In this document: positions 1-8,392 of the stretch, one piece after another
Numbering within the stretch: position 1 is the first letter of the stretch
Layout: the number at the start of each line of letters is the position of its first letter
Assembly: GCF_000760695.4 (NCBI RefSeq)
Contig: NZ_JHEG04000001.1
Span: forward strand, 5,160,321-5,224,320
Length of the DNA stretch: 64,000 bases
Direction of reading: 5' to 3'
From: Tolypothrix bouteillei VB521301
Lineage (GTDB): Bacteria; Cyanobacteriota; Cyanobacteriia; Cyanobacteriales; Nostocaceae
Program-made: the position numbers and the translations under genes
The notes under the pieces: generated by a model
Databases searched by the model: none
Told to the model about the DNA's origin: nothing
Seen by the model: only the letters and a program-made list of their open reading frames with translations

Positions 1-64
1 TAGAAAACCGAATTTAGTATAAAAACTCCCAATCGATCGCTATTCAAAATAATTTGCAAAATTT

Positions 65-160
65 CCAGCAAATTGCAACTTAATAAGGTACAGATTGTTG
101 TAAGGGCGCAAGGAATTGCGCCCCTACCCATATACTTCATTTGCCTGCAAATACTGTATT
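65..160. repeat. Dispersed ~95-bp repeat, copy 1, with GGGCGCAA hairpin
   Basis: Closely matches positions 29225-29322 in the same orientation: both contain AAGGTACAGATTGTTGTA, a G-rich then C-rich arm, and an ACTTCATTT segment. In this copy GGGCGCAA GGAA TTGCGCCC forms an 8-bp hairpin at about 104-123. It lies just downstream of cas1. It is probably a non-autonomous interspersed repeat. The 271 bases left of cas1 contain no gene I can support. Confidence 0.75.
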
Positions 161-271
161 AGCTTAGCCTATACTCATACCTCATAAATCCAACTTTATT
201 TCCAATATGAGAGCGTTAAGCGCAACCTCATATAGAATTAGTATCAGGATTATTTGTTATCCATGCAATAA

Positions 272-1276
272 TTAAGCAGGTCTTAAAAACGCTTCATAGG
301 GAATTCCTAATAGTAAATGACGCTTATAGCGTCTGACTTGTAATTGAATTGCATGACGATAGGTAACTTGAGATTGCAAATCTGGATGAGATGTTTCCTC
401 ATTCATACGAACTTCAAACTGTTTTAGAAAAATTCGTCTAGAAGATTGATTTAAATACACTCCTCCCGTACTCGATAAGATATCGAAGTCTTGAATTTTA
501 AATTCATAGTTATTGATGATTTTCAAAATTAAACTATCGACAATAACAGACCGAAATTCCTCCATCAAATCGAAAGCTAAATAAGGCTTTTGCCTTTCTC
601 CATAGTGAAAGTTACCAATATAAGGAGAAAGCCCTTCAGCAATAATAAAACTTAGGACATTATTAAACAAAAGAGTATATCCAAAACTTAATAAAGAGTT
701 GATTGGATCGGTAGGCGGTTGACGATTGCGAACAGAAAATCCAAAATTGGGATTGGTAATTAACTCGCCAAAGGCAGGAAAATACCGAGCAGCAGTAACT
801 CCTTCATAACCGCGTAGAGAATCTAAATCATCAACTAAATTTAGAGCAGCAATATCTTGACCAATCCCATAGATCGCCTTATCAACTCCTGCAATTTTCC
901 GCTTTCGGTTAAATCGCATTAATAGCTGCTTGGAATTGACTAATTTTCCGCAAACAATTGCTTTTGATACCTGAAGTTGAAATTCATCACTGTTTCGTTT
1001 TTCCATTTGCACTAAATGATTGTCGAGATTTGTTGACTCCTCACTTGCTAAATGTCCGTGATATTGACCCGATTGATTTAGAAATAATACAGATATTTTT
1101 TCTTGCAAGCAGGCGTTAATTACGGGAGTGGAGAGTTGAATATTGCCAAAAATCATAATTTGTTCGACTTCTCGAATTGGAATTTCGAGTTTTGGCTTTT
1201 CGCTGACATGGATCACAAAACGTTGGTAGTCTTTATAAATACTCGTTCCTTGTTCAATCAAATAAATTGCAGCCAT
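272..1276 (-). CDS. cas1: CRISPR-associated integrase Cas1 (C-terminal part of a split RT-Cas1)
   Basis: Cas1 is the metal-dependent integrase that, with Cas2, inserts new spacers into CRISPR arrays. The 334-residue protein shows the three Cas1 metal ligands in their family contexts: E158 in the EGVTAARYF segment, H224 in GNFHYGERQ and D236 in FDLMEEFR. The N-terminal beta-domain is present, so the enzyme looks complete. The reading frame stays open upstream of this ATG for 70 more codons, up to the A9 run inside the end of the reverse transcriptase gene, so this is very probably the C-terminal half of an RT-Cas1 fusion. The ATG may serve as an internal start if no frameshifting occurs. RT-Cas1 fusions are typical of type III CRISPR systems and allow spacer capture from RNA (known for the family). 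Cas2 and the array are not in the 271 bases to the left. Confidence 0.95.
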   Translation of the reverse strand: MAAIYLIEQGTSIYKDYQRFVIHVSEKPKLEIPIREVEQIMIFGNIQLSTPVINACLQEKISVLFLNQSGQYHGHLASEESTNLDNHLVQMEKRNSDEFQLQVSKAIVCGKLVNSKQLLMRFNRKRKIAGVDKAIYGIGQDIAALNLVDDLDSLRGYEGVTAARYFPAFGELITNPNFGFSVRNRQPPTDPINSLLSFGYTLLFNNVLSFIIAEGLSPYIGNFHYGERQKPYLAFDLMEEFRSVIVDSLILKIINNYEFKIQDFDILSSTGGVYLNQSSRRIFLKQFEVRMNEETSHPDLQSQVTYRHAIQLQVRRYKRHLLLGIPYEAFLRPA

Positions 1277-1452
1277 GTCTCTATTCCATATATTCTTTTG
1301 TAAAGGACTGTATCGATCGCTGTTATCTTCTAAAACGACTTCGGTGTCTGTCTCTGACAGAAAGGGTTGATGTAGAAATGCAACATTGCGTTGCTGTTCT
1401 GGAAACTGTTGTTCTAAAAACTCTTCTGTTTCCGGCTCTGTTTCTATTTCTA

Positions 1453-2403
1453 TTATCTGATGTTCCGGTGATAGGATAGTGGCAGTTTTTTTTTACGTTT
1501 ATTTTGCCGTGACGGTTGTGCGTCTTCGTATTTCAATTTTGGTCGATTTGTATCGACTGGAAAAATAGCATTATCTAAGAAACCATGACCGAGAAAACAA
1601 AAACCTCGCTCAAAAGTTGTAATTTGAGTTTTCTCTTCATTAAGTGTCAAGCCCATGGAATCTAATAAACTCATAACCTCTCTTTGGGCTTGTAAAATTT
1701 CTGTTTGAGTACGAGCCAAAACGAGAAAATCATCAGCATAGCGCACGAGTTGCAGTTGACTTGCTGCGATCGCTTCGTCAAACTCATGTAAATAAATATT
1801 CGCTAATAAAGGTGAAATCACAGCACCTTGTGGAATTCCTTTTTGGGGTAAAACTAACCCTTCATTAGTTAAAACACCAACCGATATCCACGATTTTATC
1901 AAACATAAAATCCCTGGATGGTCGAGATACAAGCGAACTTGTTGTAATAACCTAGAATGCTCTATATTATCAAAAAACTTAGTAATATCCGCATCAAAAA
2001 CCCAACTATAACCATCATCTCGCAAATCGGCTACTTTTTCAACCGCATTGAGATAAGATAAATTAGGACGATAAGCAAAACTCACAGGCGAAAACTTGAC
2101 CTCCGCAATTGGAGCAAGTACATTTAATAATGCCTGTTGAACAATGCGATCGCGCACAGTGGGTATTTTTAATTCTCGCACGTTTCCATTTCGTTTGGGT
2201 ATAACAACTTGTTTGCAAGGTTGGGGTTCGTAGCTACCATTAGCGACAGCATCGCGTAATTGATAAATATTCATTGCTTGATTGCGAGCGAAACCATCGA
2301 TAGTTTCCCCATCCATACCCGCACATCCGCGTTTTTCTGCTACCTTTTCCCAAGCACGTTGAAAATTGTGCAAAGCGAGGAACTCGCTGATGATTCTTTC
2401 CAT
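1453..2403 (-). CDS. CRISPR-associated reverse transcriptase (N-terminal part of a split RT-Cas1)
   Basis: A group II-intron-like reverse transcriptase of 316 residues. Visible motifs are the first catalytic aspartate region FDADITKFFDNI (137-148), the QGAVISPLLANIYL box (192-205) and YADD (222-225), followed by the GLTLNEEKT thumb-side motif. There is no maturase or endonuclease domain and no intron RNA was noticed. The frame ends about ten codons after three lysine codons AAA AAA AAA (residues 304-306); re-reading one A there joins it to cas1 through a 70-residue linker, giving a 710-residue RT-Cas1. The ATG is the only reasonable start: an in-frame stop lies about 14 codons upstream with no other start codon between. 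No clear ribosome-binding site is visible. Role: copying RNA into DNA for spacer acquisition, by family knowledge. Confidence 0.93.
   Translation of the reverse strand: MERIISEFLALHNFQRAWEKVAEKRGCAGMDGETIDGFARNQAMNIYQLRDAVANGSYEPQPCKQVVIPKRNGNVRELKIPTVRDRIVQQALLNVLAPIAEVKFSPVSFAYRPNLSYLNAVEKVADLRDDGYSWVFDADITKFFDNIEHSRLLQQVRLYLDHPGILCLIKSWISVGVLTNEGLVLPQKGIPQGAVISPLLANIYLHEFDEAIAASQLQLVRYADDFLVLARTQTEILQAQREVMSLLDSMGLTLNEEKTQITTFERGFCFLGHGFLDNAIFPVDTNRPKLKYEDAQPSRQNKRKKKLPLSYHRNIR
1486..1494 (-). other. A9 homopolymer joining the RT and cas1 reading frames (frameshift site)
   Basis: Nine T on the plus strand, read as AAA AAA AAA (Lys304-306) in the RT gene. In frame, the RT terminates at 1453. 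If one A is read twice (-1 slip) or if the run were ten A, translation continues ACT GCC ACT ATC and stays open through 1277 into the Cas1 ATG with no stop. The linker is rich in Glu and Gln. Possible explanations are a sequencing or assembly error, a real one-base deletion, programmed ribosomal slippage on A-AAA-AAA, or transcriptional slippage. Confidence 0.9.
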
Positions 2404-2541
2404 TGGAACAAATGTGATTTTGAATTTGACGAACCAGGTTTTAGTTTAGTGCGTCCTCGGAAAGGCGAGTTTCCAATGGAATGGTAAATTACAGCATCTT
2501 GAATTTTCAAGGCTAGTCATTTATCTCAATGGAGTCAAGCC

Positions 2542-3573
2542 ATGAAATTTAAAAATGCTCGTGGGAATTTAGCAGTCATTGCAATTATGACTGTATTTTG
2601 TTTCAGTGTTTTCATTTATGGCTTATGTGCGAGTTACTATGGAATCCTTCTTTTTCAACAAGGTGCGTTCTGTTTTGTCCTTGGTTTGTTTTTCTTAATT
2701 TGTATTGGTTTACCAAGTCTTTACTGGGTTGTAACTACAACTTACAGATATTTCTCCGCAGTCCCCACGTATATCAATCAAAGAAATATACGGGTGATTA
2801 ATCCATTTCTACTTGATGAGAAAGGACTATATTCAAAAGAGGAACAATGGTTGTGTAGCACTATTCGAGATCTTGCGATCGCAGAAAAAATACCCAAGCC
2901 TCCTGTAGTCGGAATTGAACTGTGCGATGATAACGCCAACGCCTATGCAGTAGGCGCAACCCGTTCCTACTCAATGGTCGTTGCAACAACAGGTTTAATG
3001 AAGCACTTGAATCGAGAACAAGTTGCAGCAGTGATGGCTCATGAAATCGGTCATATTGCTAACTTAGATACCATGGCAAAAACCTTACTATCAGCATCTT
3101 GGAGTGGAGTCATGATGGTGCTCTTTGCACCGATGCTGCTTGTGGTGTGGTACTTGGGAAGATTTGTGGCATTGTTAATGTTAGGTGCTGGTTTAATTTA
3201 TGGCTTGTTTGGAAGTTGGCAAGAAGCAACGGGGTTTTTTACAGGTGTCATCATTTGGATTGTATTGATGTTATTACCATCCATGACCCAATTTTTGGTG
3301 ACACTCTTAACTTTTTGGCACAGTCGGTGGAGAGAGTATCATGCCGATGCAGTTGCAGCAAGACTCACTAGCGTTGATGCAATGGTGTCAGCCTTAGCAA
3401 CCCTAGATAGGCTTCCCTTTCAACCACCGAAAAAAGACAGAGAACAAATGTCAACTCTGTGGGTGCGAGTCCCAATGAAAGAAGAAACAGGGACTTTCCA
3501 CTGGCTCAAACATACTCATCCACCAATTCACAAACGGATGGAAGCTTTGAGACGAGGAATTTATATTAAGTGA
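2542..3573 (+). CDS. M48-family membrane zinc metallopeptidase (HtpX-like)
   Basis: An integral membrane protease of 343 residues. Two hydrophobic segments lie near the N-terminus (about 11-34 and 42-66) and two more in the middle (about 190-245). The zinc-binding helix HEIGH is at 167-171, and the third ligand is E265 in REYHADA, as in HtpX/Ste24-type peptidases. The C-terminal THPP motif, usual in this family, is present near residue 325. The family degrades misfolded or damaged membrane proteins. It lies divergently from the RT-Cas1 gene and convergently with the WYL gene, so it interrupts the minus-strand CRISPR-linked block. A functional link to CRISPR is not shown by anything except position. 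Confidence 0.9.
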   Translation: MKFKNARGNLAVIAIMTVFCFSVFIYGLCASYYGILLFQQGAFCFVLGLFFLICIGLPSLYWVVTTTYRYFSAVPTYINQRNIRVINPFLLDEKGLYSKEEQWLCSTIRDLAIAEKIPKPPVVGIELCDDNANAYAVGATRSYSMVVATTGLMKHLNREQVAAVMAHEIGHIANLDTMAKTLLSASWSGVMMVLFAPMLLVVWYLGRFVALLMLGAGLIYGLFGSWQEATGFFTGVIIWIVLMLLPSMTQFLVTLLTFWHSRWREYHADAVAARLTSVDAMVSALATLDRLPFQPPKKDREQMSTLWVRVPMKEETGTFHWLKHTHPPIHKRMEALRRGIYIK

Positions 3574-3602
3574 GACCATTTTGGATTGTAGATTTTGGAG
3601 CA

Positions 3603-3638
3603 ACTTGCTTCAACGGGGGTTCCCTCATTGAAGCAAGT
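3603..3638. terminator. Bidirectional terminator-like hairpin between convergent genes
   Basis: ACTTGCTTCAA and TTGAAGCAAGT form an 11-bp perfect stem with a 14-base loop between the 3' ends of the M48 protease gene and the WYL gene. There is no strong T tract, so the terminator role is inferred from position. Confidence 0.5.
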
Positions 3639-3702
3639 GGCGTGATGGTTGATTGAGAAAGCTGAGAGAGTGCGTTGCTTTGCCTGTGGTGAGAAGATGA
3701 GT

Positions 3703-5205
3703 TTATTTCAATGTGCAACTCACTCTACTTTCCTCATCTTGATAAAACTTATGAGTCTCGCGAACACTCTGAGCGATTCGTTCCCGTAATTCCATTGGTA
3801 ATAGCACCTCGACATTTGCACCCCAAGCCAGTAAACGCATCATCACGTTATAATCGCGATCGCGATACATGACTGTGTAATATGCATCGTTAGGATATTT
3901 CTTCAAGATTCCATGTAAGAATTTTGCTTCCCCATTACTGTTTGCATACTTGCAAATAACTTCTGCAACCTTGTCTGGCGATTTTATTTTAGTAAATGTA
4001 TCGTGACGAACGGTATTTTGGATGTAACGTTGGTGGTAATCGGCATTAAATCGAAGGAGCATTAAGCGAGAAGCATTATTAACATCAAAACCCCAAGTCT
4101 TGCTCATTTCTACTTCAACATCTTCTGGCTGAGGAAGTTGATTTTTTAAATATTTCTCTAATAATTGTGAAGGAATAATTCTATCCTGCCAATCAACAAA
4201 CAATAATGATTTAATTCTTTCCAAACGATAATTATACCAATTCAACTCGCCACGTGGATTCACTCCATAAGCACAAAGATATTTTGCTCTTTGTATATAA
4301 TAAATACATACGGGATACACCAAACACTTTTTAGCACCTAACCGAGCGCTTGCATAATGAAGTAGTATTGGTTTACTCTCTGGCTTACACCAATTCTCTT
4401 GTAGTTGTTCTTGTAAATTATCGACATGAACTTGAACGTCTTCTGGTAAAATATAGTCAATATGTAAAAATACACGTCGAGTTCCATAAACTTCTGTAGA
4501 AATCTTATCAGCGATAGGTGCTAATTTGGGGTCGAGAAAAGTTAACATATCCAATGCTTGAGCTAAGTCCGCGAGTTCGCTAGAACTTAACCCCGGAACA
4601 ACGGTACTCGATTCTTCTGTCTTATCCGATACCTTTGTTGATAGCCATTCAGGTAATTTTTCAACTCTATAGATAATATTATGTTTGTGAAGTAAAGAAT
4701 TTCCGCATTTAAGACACTGTTTGGCTATCAGACAGTTTATGTCCGCTTGCAGTGTTTTTCTAACTTTGGCAAATAAGCGATCGCGAATAACTTTAGTAAT
4801 TGTTGCTTCAGATATATAAATATGTTTCTGTAAATTTGTCAACCAATCATCAACATTAAAATTATAAAATCGCAACCAATCTACAGTTGTTTTATAACAA
4901 GGACATAGTTGATGATGTAGTCTTAATATTTCATCATTTTTCTCTAATAAATTTCCTAATGGATGTCCCGATTGAAATGAAGATTGTAATTTTAATAAGT
5001 CTTGATTAAAAAAATCTTGACTCCATTGATGAAATGTGAAACCGCTTGTTTGAATGCAGTTCAAATCGTCACTTTCTTCCCCATATAACCAATTAATTAA
5101 AACCCATCGTCGCATTGATGTAATTAAGTTTTGGCTTTGATTGAGGGAACCATCAACCAATCGTTGAAGCACGAAGAAGTGAGGAAACAATTGGAGTTTA
5201 GACAT
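3703..5205 (-). CDS. WYL-domain protein, CRISPR-associated TIGR03985-like
   Basis: A 500-residue protein whose C-terminal third has the layout of a WYL ligand-sensing domain and its C-terminal extension, ending in the MRLLAWGANVEVLLP segment followed by a helix with RERI. I relate it, from memory of the family, to the cyanobacterial CRISPR-associated family TIGR03985; that name needs a profile search. The N-terminal half is Cys- and His-containing (for example CLKCG and CPCYK), possibly metal-binding or DNA-binding, but I do not recognise a classic HTH. The reading frame extends 10 codons upstream to a TTG, but the ATG at 5205 has GAGG about 8 bases ahead and is preferred. It lies 135 bases downstream of the kinase-WYL gene on the same strand and may be co-transcribed. 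WYL proteins typically act as ligand-responsive regulators. Confidence 0.75.
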   Translation of the reverse strand: MSKLQLFPHFFVLQRLVDGSLNQSQNLITSMRRWVLINWLYGEESDDLNCIQTSGFTFHQWSQDFFNQDLLKLQSSFQSGHPLGNLLEKNDEILRLHHQLCPCYKTTVDWLRFYNFNVDDWLTNLQKHIYISEATITKVIRDRLFAKVRKTLQADINCLIAKQCLKCGNSLLHKHNIIYRVEKLPEWLSTKVSDKTEESSTVVPGLSSSELADLAQALDMLTFLDPKLAPIADKISTEVYGTRRVFLHIDYILPEDVQVHVDNLQEQLQENWCKPESKPILLHYASARLGAKKCLVYPVCIYYIQRAKYLCAYGVNPRGELNWYNYRLERIKSLLFVDWQDRIIPSQLLEKYLKNQLPQPEDVEVEMSKTWGFDVNNASRLMLLRFNADYHQRYIQNTVRHDTFTKIKSPDKVAEVICKYANSNGEAKFLHGILKKYPNDAYYTVMYRDRDYNVMMRLLAWGANVEVLLPMELRERIAQSVRETHKFYQDEESRVSCTLK

Positions 5206-5303
5206 TGTAGAGCCTCGATATTTGGTATTCTCCAAAATCTTGATTCTTTTTATCTATGTAACACTAGGTAACCAGACTTCATTAGCTTGTAATACTCAGT
5301 ATT

Positions 5304-5330
5304 GCAGAAGCGATCGCAATTAGCTTCTGC
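5304..5330. repeat. Inverted repeat between the two WYL genes
   Basis: GCAGAAGC and GCTTCTGC form an 8-bp stem around an 11-base loop that contains a GCGATCGC site. It sits just after the stop of the kinase-WYL gene and could be an attenuator or processing site between the two genes. Confidence 0.45.
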
Positions 5331-5340
5331 GTAAAGATTG

Positions 5341-7413
5341 CTACGTACAATCATAAACTTCAGTAATTTGCGTACCAATTTCTCTTACTTTATTAACTAA
5401 TTCTGGTGGTTCTATAACTTTTACGTTTCCCCCAAAACCTACAATCCACCGCCAGAGATCGAAATCATCCAAAGACCATTTTGGTAATATGACTTGAAAA
5501 CGATTGGGAAATCGTTTATCTCCTGTTTTCTCTTGAAAACAAAATATTGATGGGGGAAGATTTAATCTCCCCTTGGACTCCGGACAGGTCATTTTTATTT
5601 GTGCAAACCGCTTTGTTCCCTCAACAACAAACTTATATATTGCGTCATTGAACCAAAGTTCTACTGTCACGCAAACTAGGGAACGCTTCTTTTTATCTTG
5701 CTTGAGAAACTGGCGTTGGTCAGCAACACTGTAACCTAAAAATAATCCCGCACTGGCTTTTAATAAGGTTTGCAATCGCTGTAAAGATTCTTCTTGTTCT
5801 TGTCGCGATCGCGCTTGGTTCTGTGGCTGACCCAAAAACAGACGATCCAACCTCTCAAATCTGAGTAATCCGGGTTCTTTTCCACCAACACACTCATAAC
5901 CCAAGTACCAAGCAAGGTTGTGAAAAACAATTTGCAAGGGATAGACTAAGAAAAAGCTTTTTTCATCTCCCGCATAGCGCCCGCCATCTATGAAACGATT
6001 TAATTCAAGCAATTGACCCCTTGCGATCGCATCCTCTAATTGTGACTGCAACTGCTTGTTTGCCAATGCATCATTGTGTAAATACTGGTTGTTAATAATA
6101 GAATGGTGAGCAATAGACCGGACTGGATAGACATTTTCACTGAAATTCAGCAATTTAGTCTGTATCATTCGTTGCTTGAATTGCTCGTAGAAATCTAATA
6201 GCACTGGGTCATCAAGACTTTTAGCTTGTGATTGAAGCATTTCAAAAACCCGCATTAATTCTTGTTTGGAAAGAATTCCCGTACCGGAAAAATAACCATT
6301 TCGCAGAGGAAAATCAGGTAAGATTTTATAGGGTTTGAGAATTTTCTCTATATCTTTGCGGAGAGTTGCCAAACCATCTCCGTAAATGATTCCGGCTTGC
6401 ACAAGCGCCTTTGCTAAGGTTGACAAACTTCCACCACTTGTATCGCGAAGGAAGGGATTGTGGAGTATAAACTGAATAATTCCAATCAATCGCTTGAAGG
6501 GTTCGGTATCGGAGTAGGGATGAGTGGATGTTATCGGTAAGCCGTCAGGAGAACTTTCTACTGTTAAGGGTTCATTATAGGTAATAACTCCATGCTCTCC
6601 GAGCCACTGTAGATCGGCTGCGATCGCATCTTCACAAGCATAAATTTGACTGCGCTTTTTTGCCAAGAGCGCAGCTATTTCAGCAATATCGCTGTTGAAA
6701 TCCGGTACGCAACCAAAAATAGACTCCAGCACGCTGGGATTGGTTGCACGCAAATTACCAATACCGGGATACTCAACAATTAGGGAAATAAGATGCATTA
6801 AACGGTCAAAATCCAGTAACTTGCTGTAGCGATGGAAAACGATGTTAGCGTGTTGCGTTCGGTTCTTTTGGTTAATAATACGGCGCTGCAGTTGGAGACG
6901 CTGTTGAAGATATTTTTGAAAAGTTCGAGTATTGGGTGGAAATTTCGTCGTATCAATTTTCTCAACAACTGCAAAACCTTCTGCAGCTAGGGGTGGAAAG
7001 TTATGCAGGGATTTGAACATACTTTCAATAATCTCTTGAGGGACAACGCGATCGCGCTGTTGATTCCGGTCGATGCATATATTGAGAGGTGTGTCTAGAT
7101 ACCATGCTACCCAGGTAGGATTTTGTAGAGGCTCTATCATTGAAACCTTTTGCAAAAAATCCATCCGGAAACTGCGTTTGCAGTTTGTTGCATCATAAAT
7201 GACACCTTTTTGAGATTGTAGGGCTGCAGAGATTTGCGCGATCGCCTCTGTTTCAACTTCACTCCATACACCTTGTGTAACAGGATCGCCGTAGAGTTGA
7301 GAACGAATTCCATCAGTGGAGACAATAATGTAACCATCGTTATTTGCGAGTTCAACCGCTAAGGTTGATTTCCCGCTCCCTGGAACACCAATGAGGAAGT
7401 GACAGAGGGGCAT
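5341..7413 (-). CDS. Polynucleotide-kinase-like P-loop domain fused to a WYL domain
   Basis: A 690-residue two-part protein. Residues 1 to about 150 are a small P-loop kinase domain: Walker A GVPGSGKST at 9-17, then the VSTDGIR segment and GVIYDATNCKRSFR, which resemble the T4 polynucleotide-kinase/zeta-toxin type AAA_33 fold. The middle (about 175-430) is unrecognised and helical. The C-terminal part (about 460-690) has WYL-type features, including HNLAWYLGYEC and the closing DLWRWIVGFGGNVKVIEP segment that matches the end of the neighbouring WYL protein. Inference: it phosphorylates nucleic-acid ends or a nucleotide and is controlled by a ligand or nucleic-acid fragment bound by the WYL part. 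The kinase substrate cannot be read from sequence. It starts with ATG right before the P-loop strand and heads the minus-strand pair. Confidence 0.78.
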   Translation of the reverse strand: MPLCHFLIGVPGSGKSTLAVELANNDGYIIVSTDGIRSQLYGDPVTQGVWSEVETEAIAQISAALQSQKGVIYDATNCKRSFRMDFLQKVSMIEPLQNPTWVAWYLDTPLNICIDRNQQRDRVVPQEIIESMFKSLHNFPPLAAEGFAVVEKIDTTKFPPNTRTFQKYLQQRLQLQRRIINQKNRTQHANIVFHRYSKLLDFDRLMHLISLIVEYPGIGNLRATNPSVLESIFGCVPDFNSDIAEIAALLAKKRSQIYACEDAIAADLQWLGEHGVITYNEPLTVESSPDGLPITSTHPYSDTEPFKRLIGIIQFILHNPFLRDTSGGSLSTLAKALVQAGIIYGDGLATLRKDIEKILKPYKILPDFPLRNGYFSGTGILSKQELMRVFEMLQSQAKSLDDPVLLDFYEQFKQRMIQTKLLNFSENVYPVRSIAHHSIINNQYLHNDALANKQLQSQLEDAIARGQLLELNRFIDGGRYAGDEKSFFLVYPLQIVFHNLAWYLGYECVGGKEPGLLRFERLDRLFLGQPQNQARSRQEQEESLQRLQTLLKASAGLFLGYSVADQRQFLKQDKKKRSLVCVTVELWFNDAIYKFVVEGTKRFAQIKMTCPESKGRLNLPPSIFCFQEKTGDKRFPNRFQVILPKWSLDDFDLWRWIVGFGGNVKVIEPPELVNKVREIGTQITEVYDCT

Positions 7414-7621
7414 ACTTAAAATTGTAAAATTTGAGGATGAGTCTATCCTAGAGGTGCAAAAGAGTTTTAGTCTAGAGTTCTCGTGCGAATAACAAATCCT
7501 TGCAGTAGTTTTTTAGCAAAAGATCTACAGCCTGATTGTCTTGTGGAACAAACATCCTCACCCCGTAAAAATATAAATTTCATAAATGAAGAGAGCGATC
7601 GCATGACTCAATCGCCGAGCG

Positions 7622-8140
7622 CTATCGCTCTACTTTTACCGGAGCAGAAGTCATAGTATTGACTTGCTCTCCAATTTGGTAGATAACAACTGCTTTGACT
7701 TTATCTGTACCTACATATCCTGTTTTATTTTTTAAATGGAATGCTTGCTCGGAATTTTCTAACGGACGCATTGTAATTTTTTGTGGGGAATAGCTAAAGT
7801 TTTGAGATTGCCCATTACTCACATTGACAATTTTAATTTTTTGAATAGTAATTTGATAATTAGCTTCTTGAGGATTTTCTAACCGGAGAAAAACAGAAGC
7901 AAATCCAATGTCGCGGTTGGGGGTTGGCTGTTGTCCAACTGGTAGTCTTTTTTCTTCCCTAGCCAATAGATTCACTTGTGTAATTTGTACGCTCTGAGAT
8001 TGTTTGGGTTTTTCAGCAGCCATAACAAAGGATGAATTATATATGGGAGATGTGAGAAGTAAATTGACAAAAAACTGGTTAAAATATGCTATGACAAACA
8101 TGCATGATATTTGGAAGAGCGAGACTTTCATAAGGAGCAT
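7622..8140 (-). CDS. Secreted protein of unknown function
   Basis: A 172-residue protein with an N-terminal hydrophobic segment (about 5-40), probably a signal peptide or anchor. It is followed by a soluble beta-rich stretch with alternating hydrophobics (SVQITQVNLLAREE, ASVFLRLENP, KVKAVVIYQIGE) like a small immunoglobulin-type or chaperone-like domain. A second ATG three codons in (8131) gives a more typical MKxS signal start; neither has a strong ribosome-binding site. I recognise no family. It stands alone between the kinase-WYL gene and a repeat cluster. Confidence 0.6.
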   Translation of the reverse strand: MLLMKVSLFQISCMFVIAYFNQFFVNLLLTSPIYNSSFVMAAEKPKQSQSVQITQVNLLAREEKRLPVGQQPTPNRDIGFASVFLRLENPQEANYQITIQKIKIVNVSNGQSQNFSYSPQKITMRPLENSEQAFHLKNKTGYVGTDKVKAVVIYQIGEQVNTMTSAPVKVER

Positions 8141-8163
8141 CCCAATTTGGATAAAACACGTTT

Positions 8164-8325
8164 GCGATTGAAATCGCGACTATAGACACTAAGTCCCTCC
8201 GGGTTCGCCCTCCTCGCCAGTCGTCAGGGCGCGGGAAACCCCTCCGGATTCTCCAAGAAAAACATCGGGCGATTGAAATCGCGACTATACATACAAAGCC
8301 CGCCTGCGCGGGCTTGGTTTGTATA
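8164..8325. repeat. Pair of GCGATTGAAATCGC repeats with a GC-rich hairpin
   Basis: GCGATTGAAATCGCGACTATA occurs at 8164 and again at 8269, 105 bases apart. The second is followed by a strong stem, AGCCCGC-ctgc-GCGGGCT (8297-8314), extended outward by ATACAAA and its complement. The spacing and lack of further units argue against a CRISPR array. It lies between the convergently-read ends of nothing obvious and upstream of the secreted gene, so it is best called an interspersed palindromic repeat; a terminator role for the calpain gene's surroundings is possible. Confidence 0.6.
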
Positions 8326-8392
8326 GCCCCAGAATTCTATTCTGACGGAATTTGCAAAAACGGGATGCACCCTTCATAACAGAAGCTTGCTC

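Noticed and set aside
8164..8325. Possible CRISPR array from repeated GCGATTGAAATCGC units
   Set aside because: Only two copies, 105 bases apart, with a palindromic core common in cyanobacterial interspersed repeats; no regular spacers.
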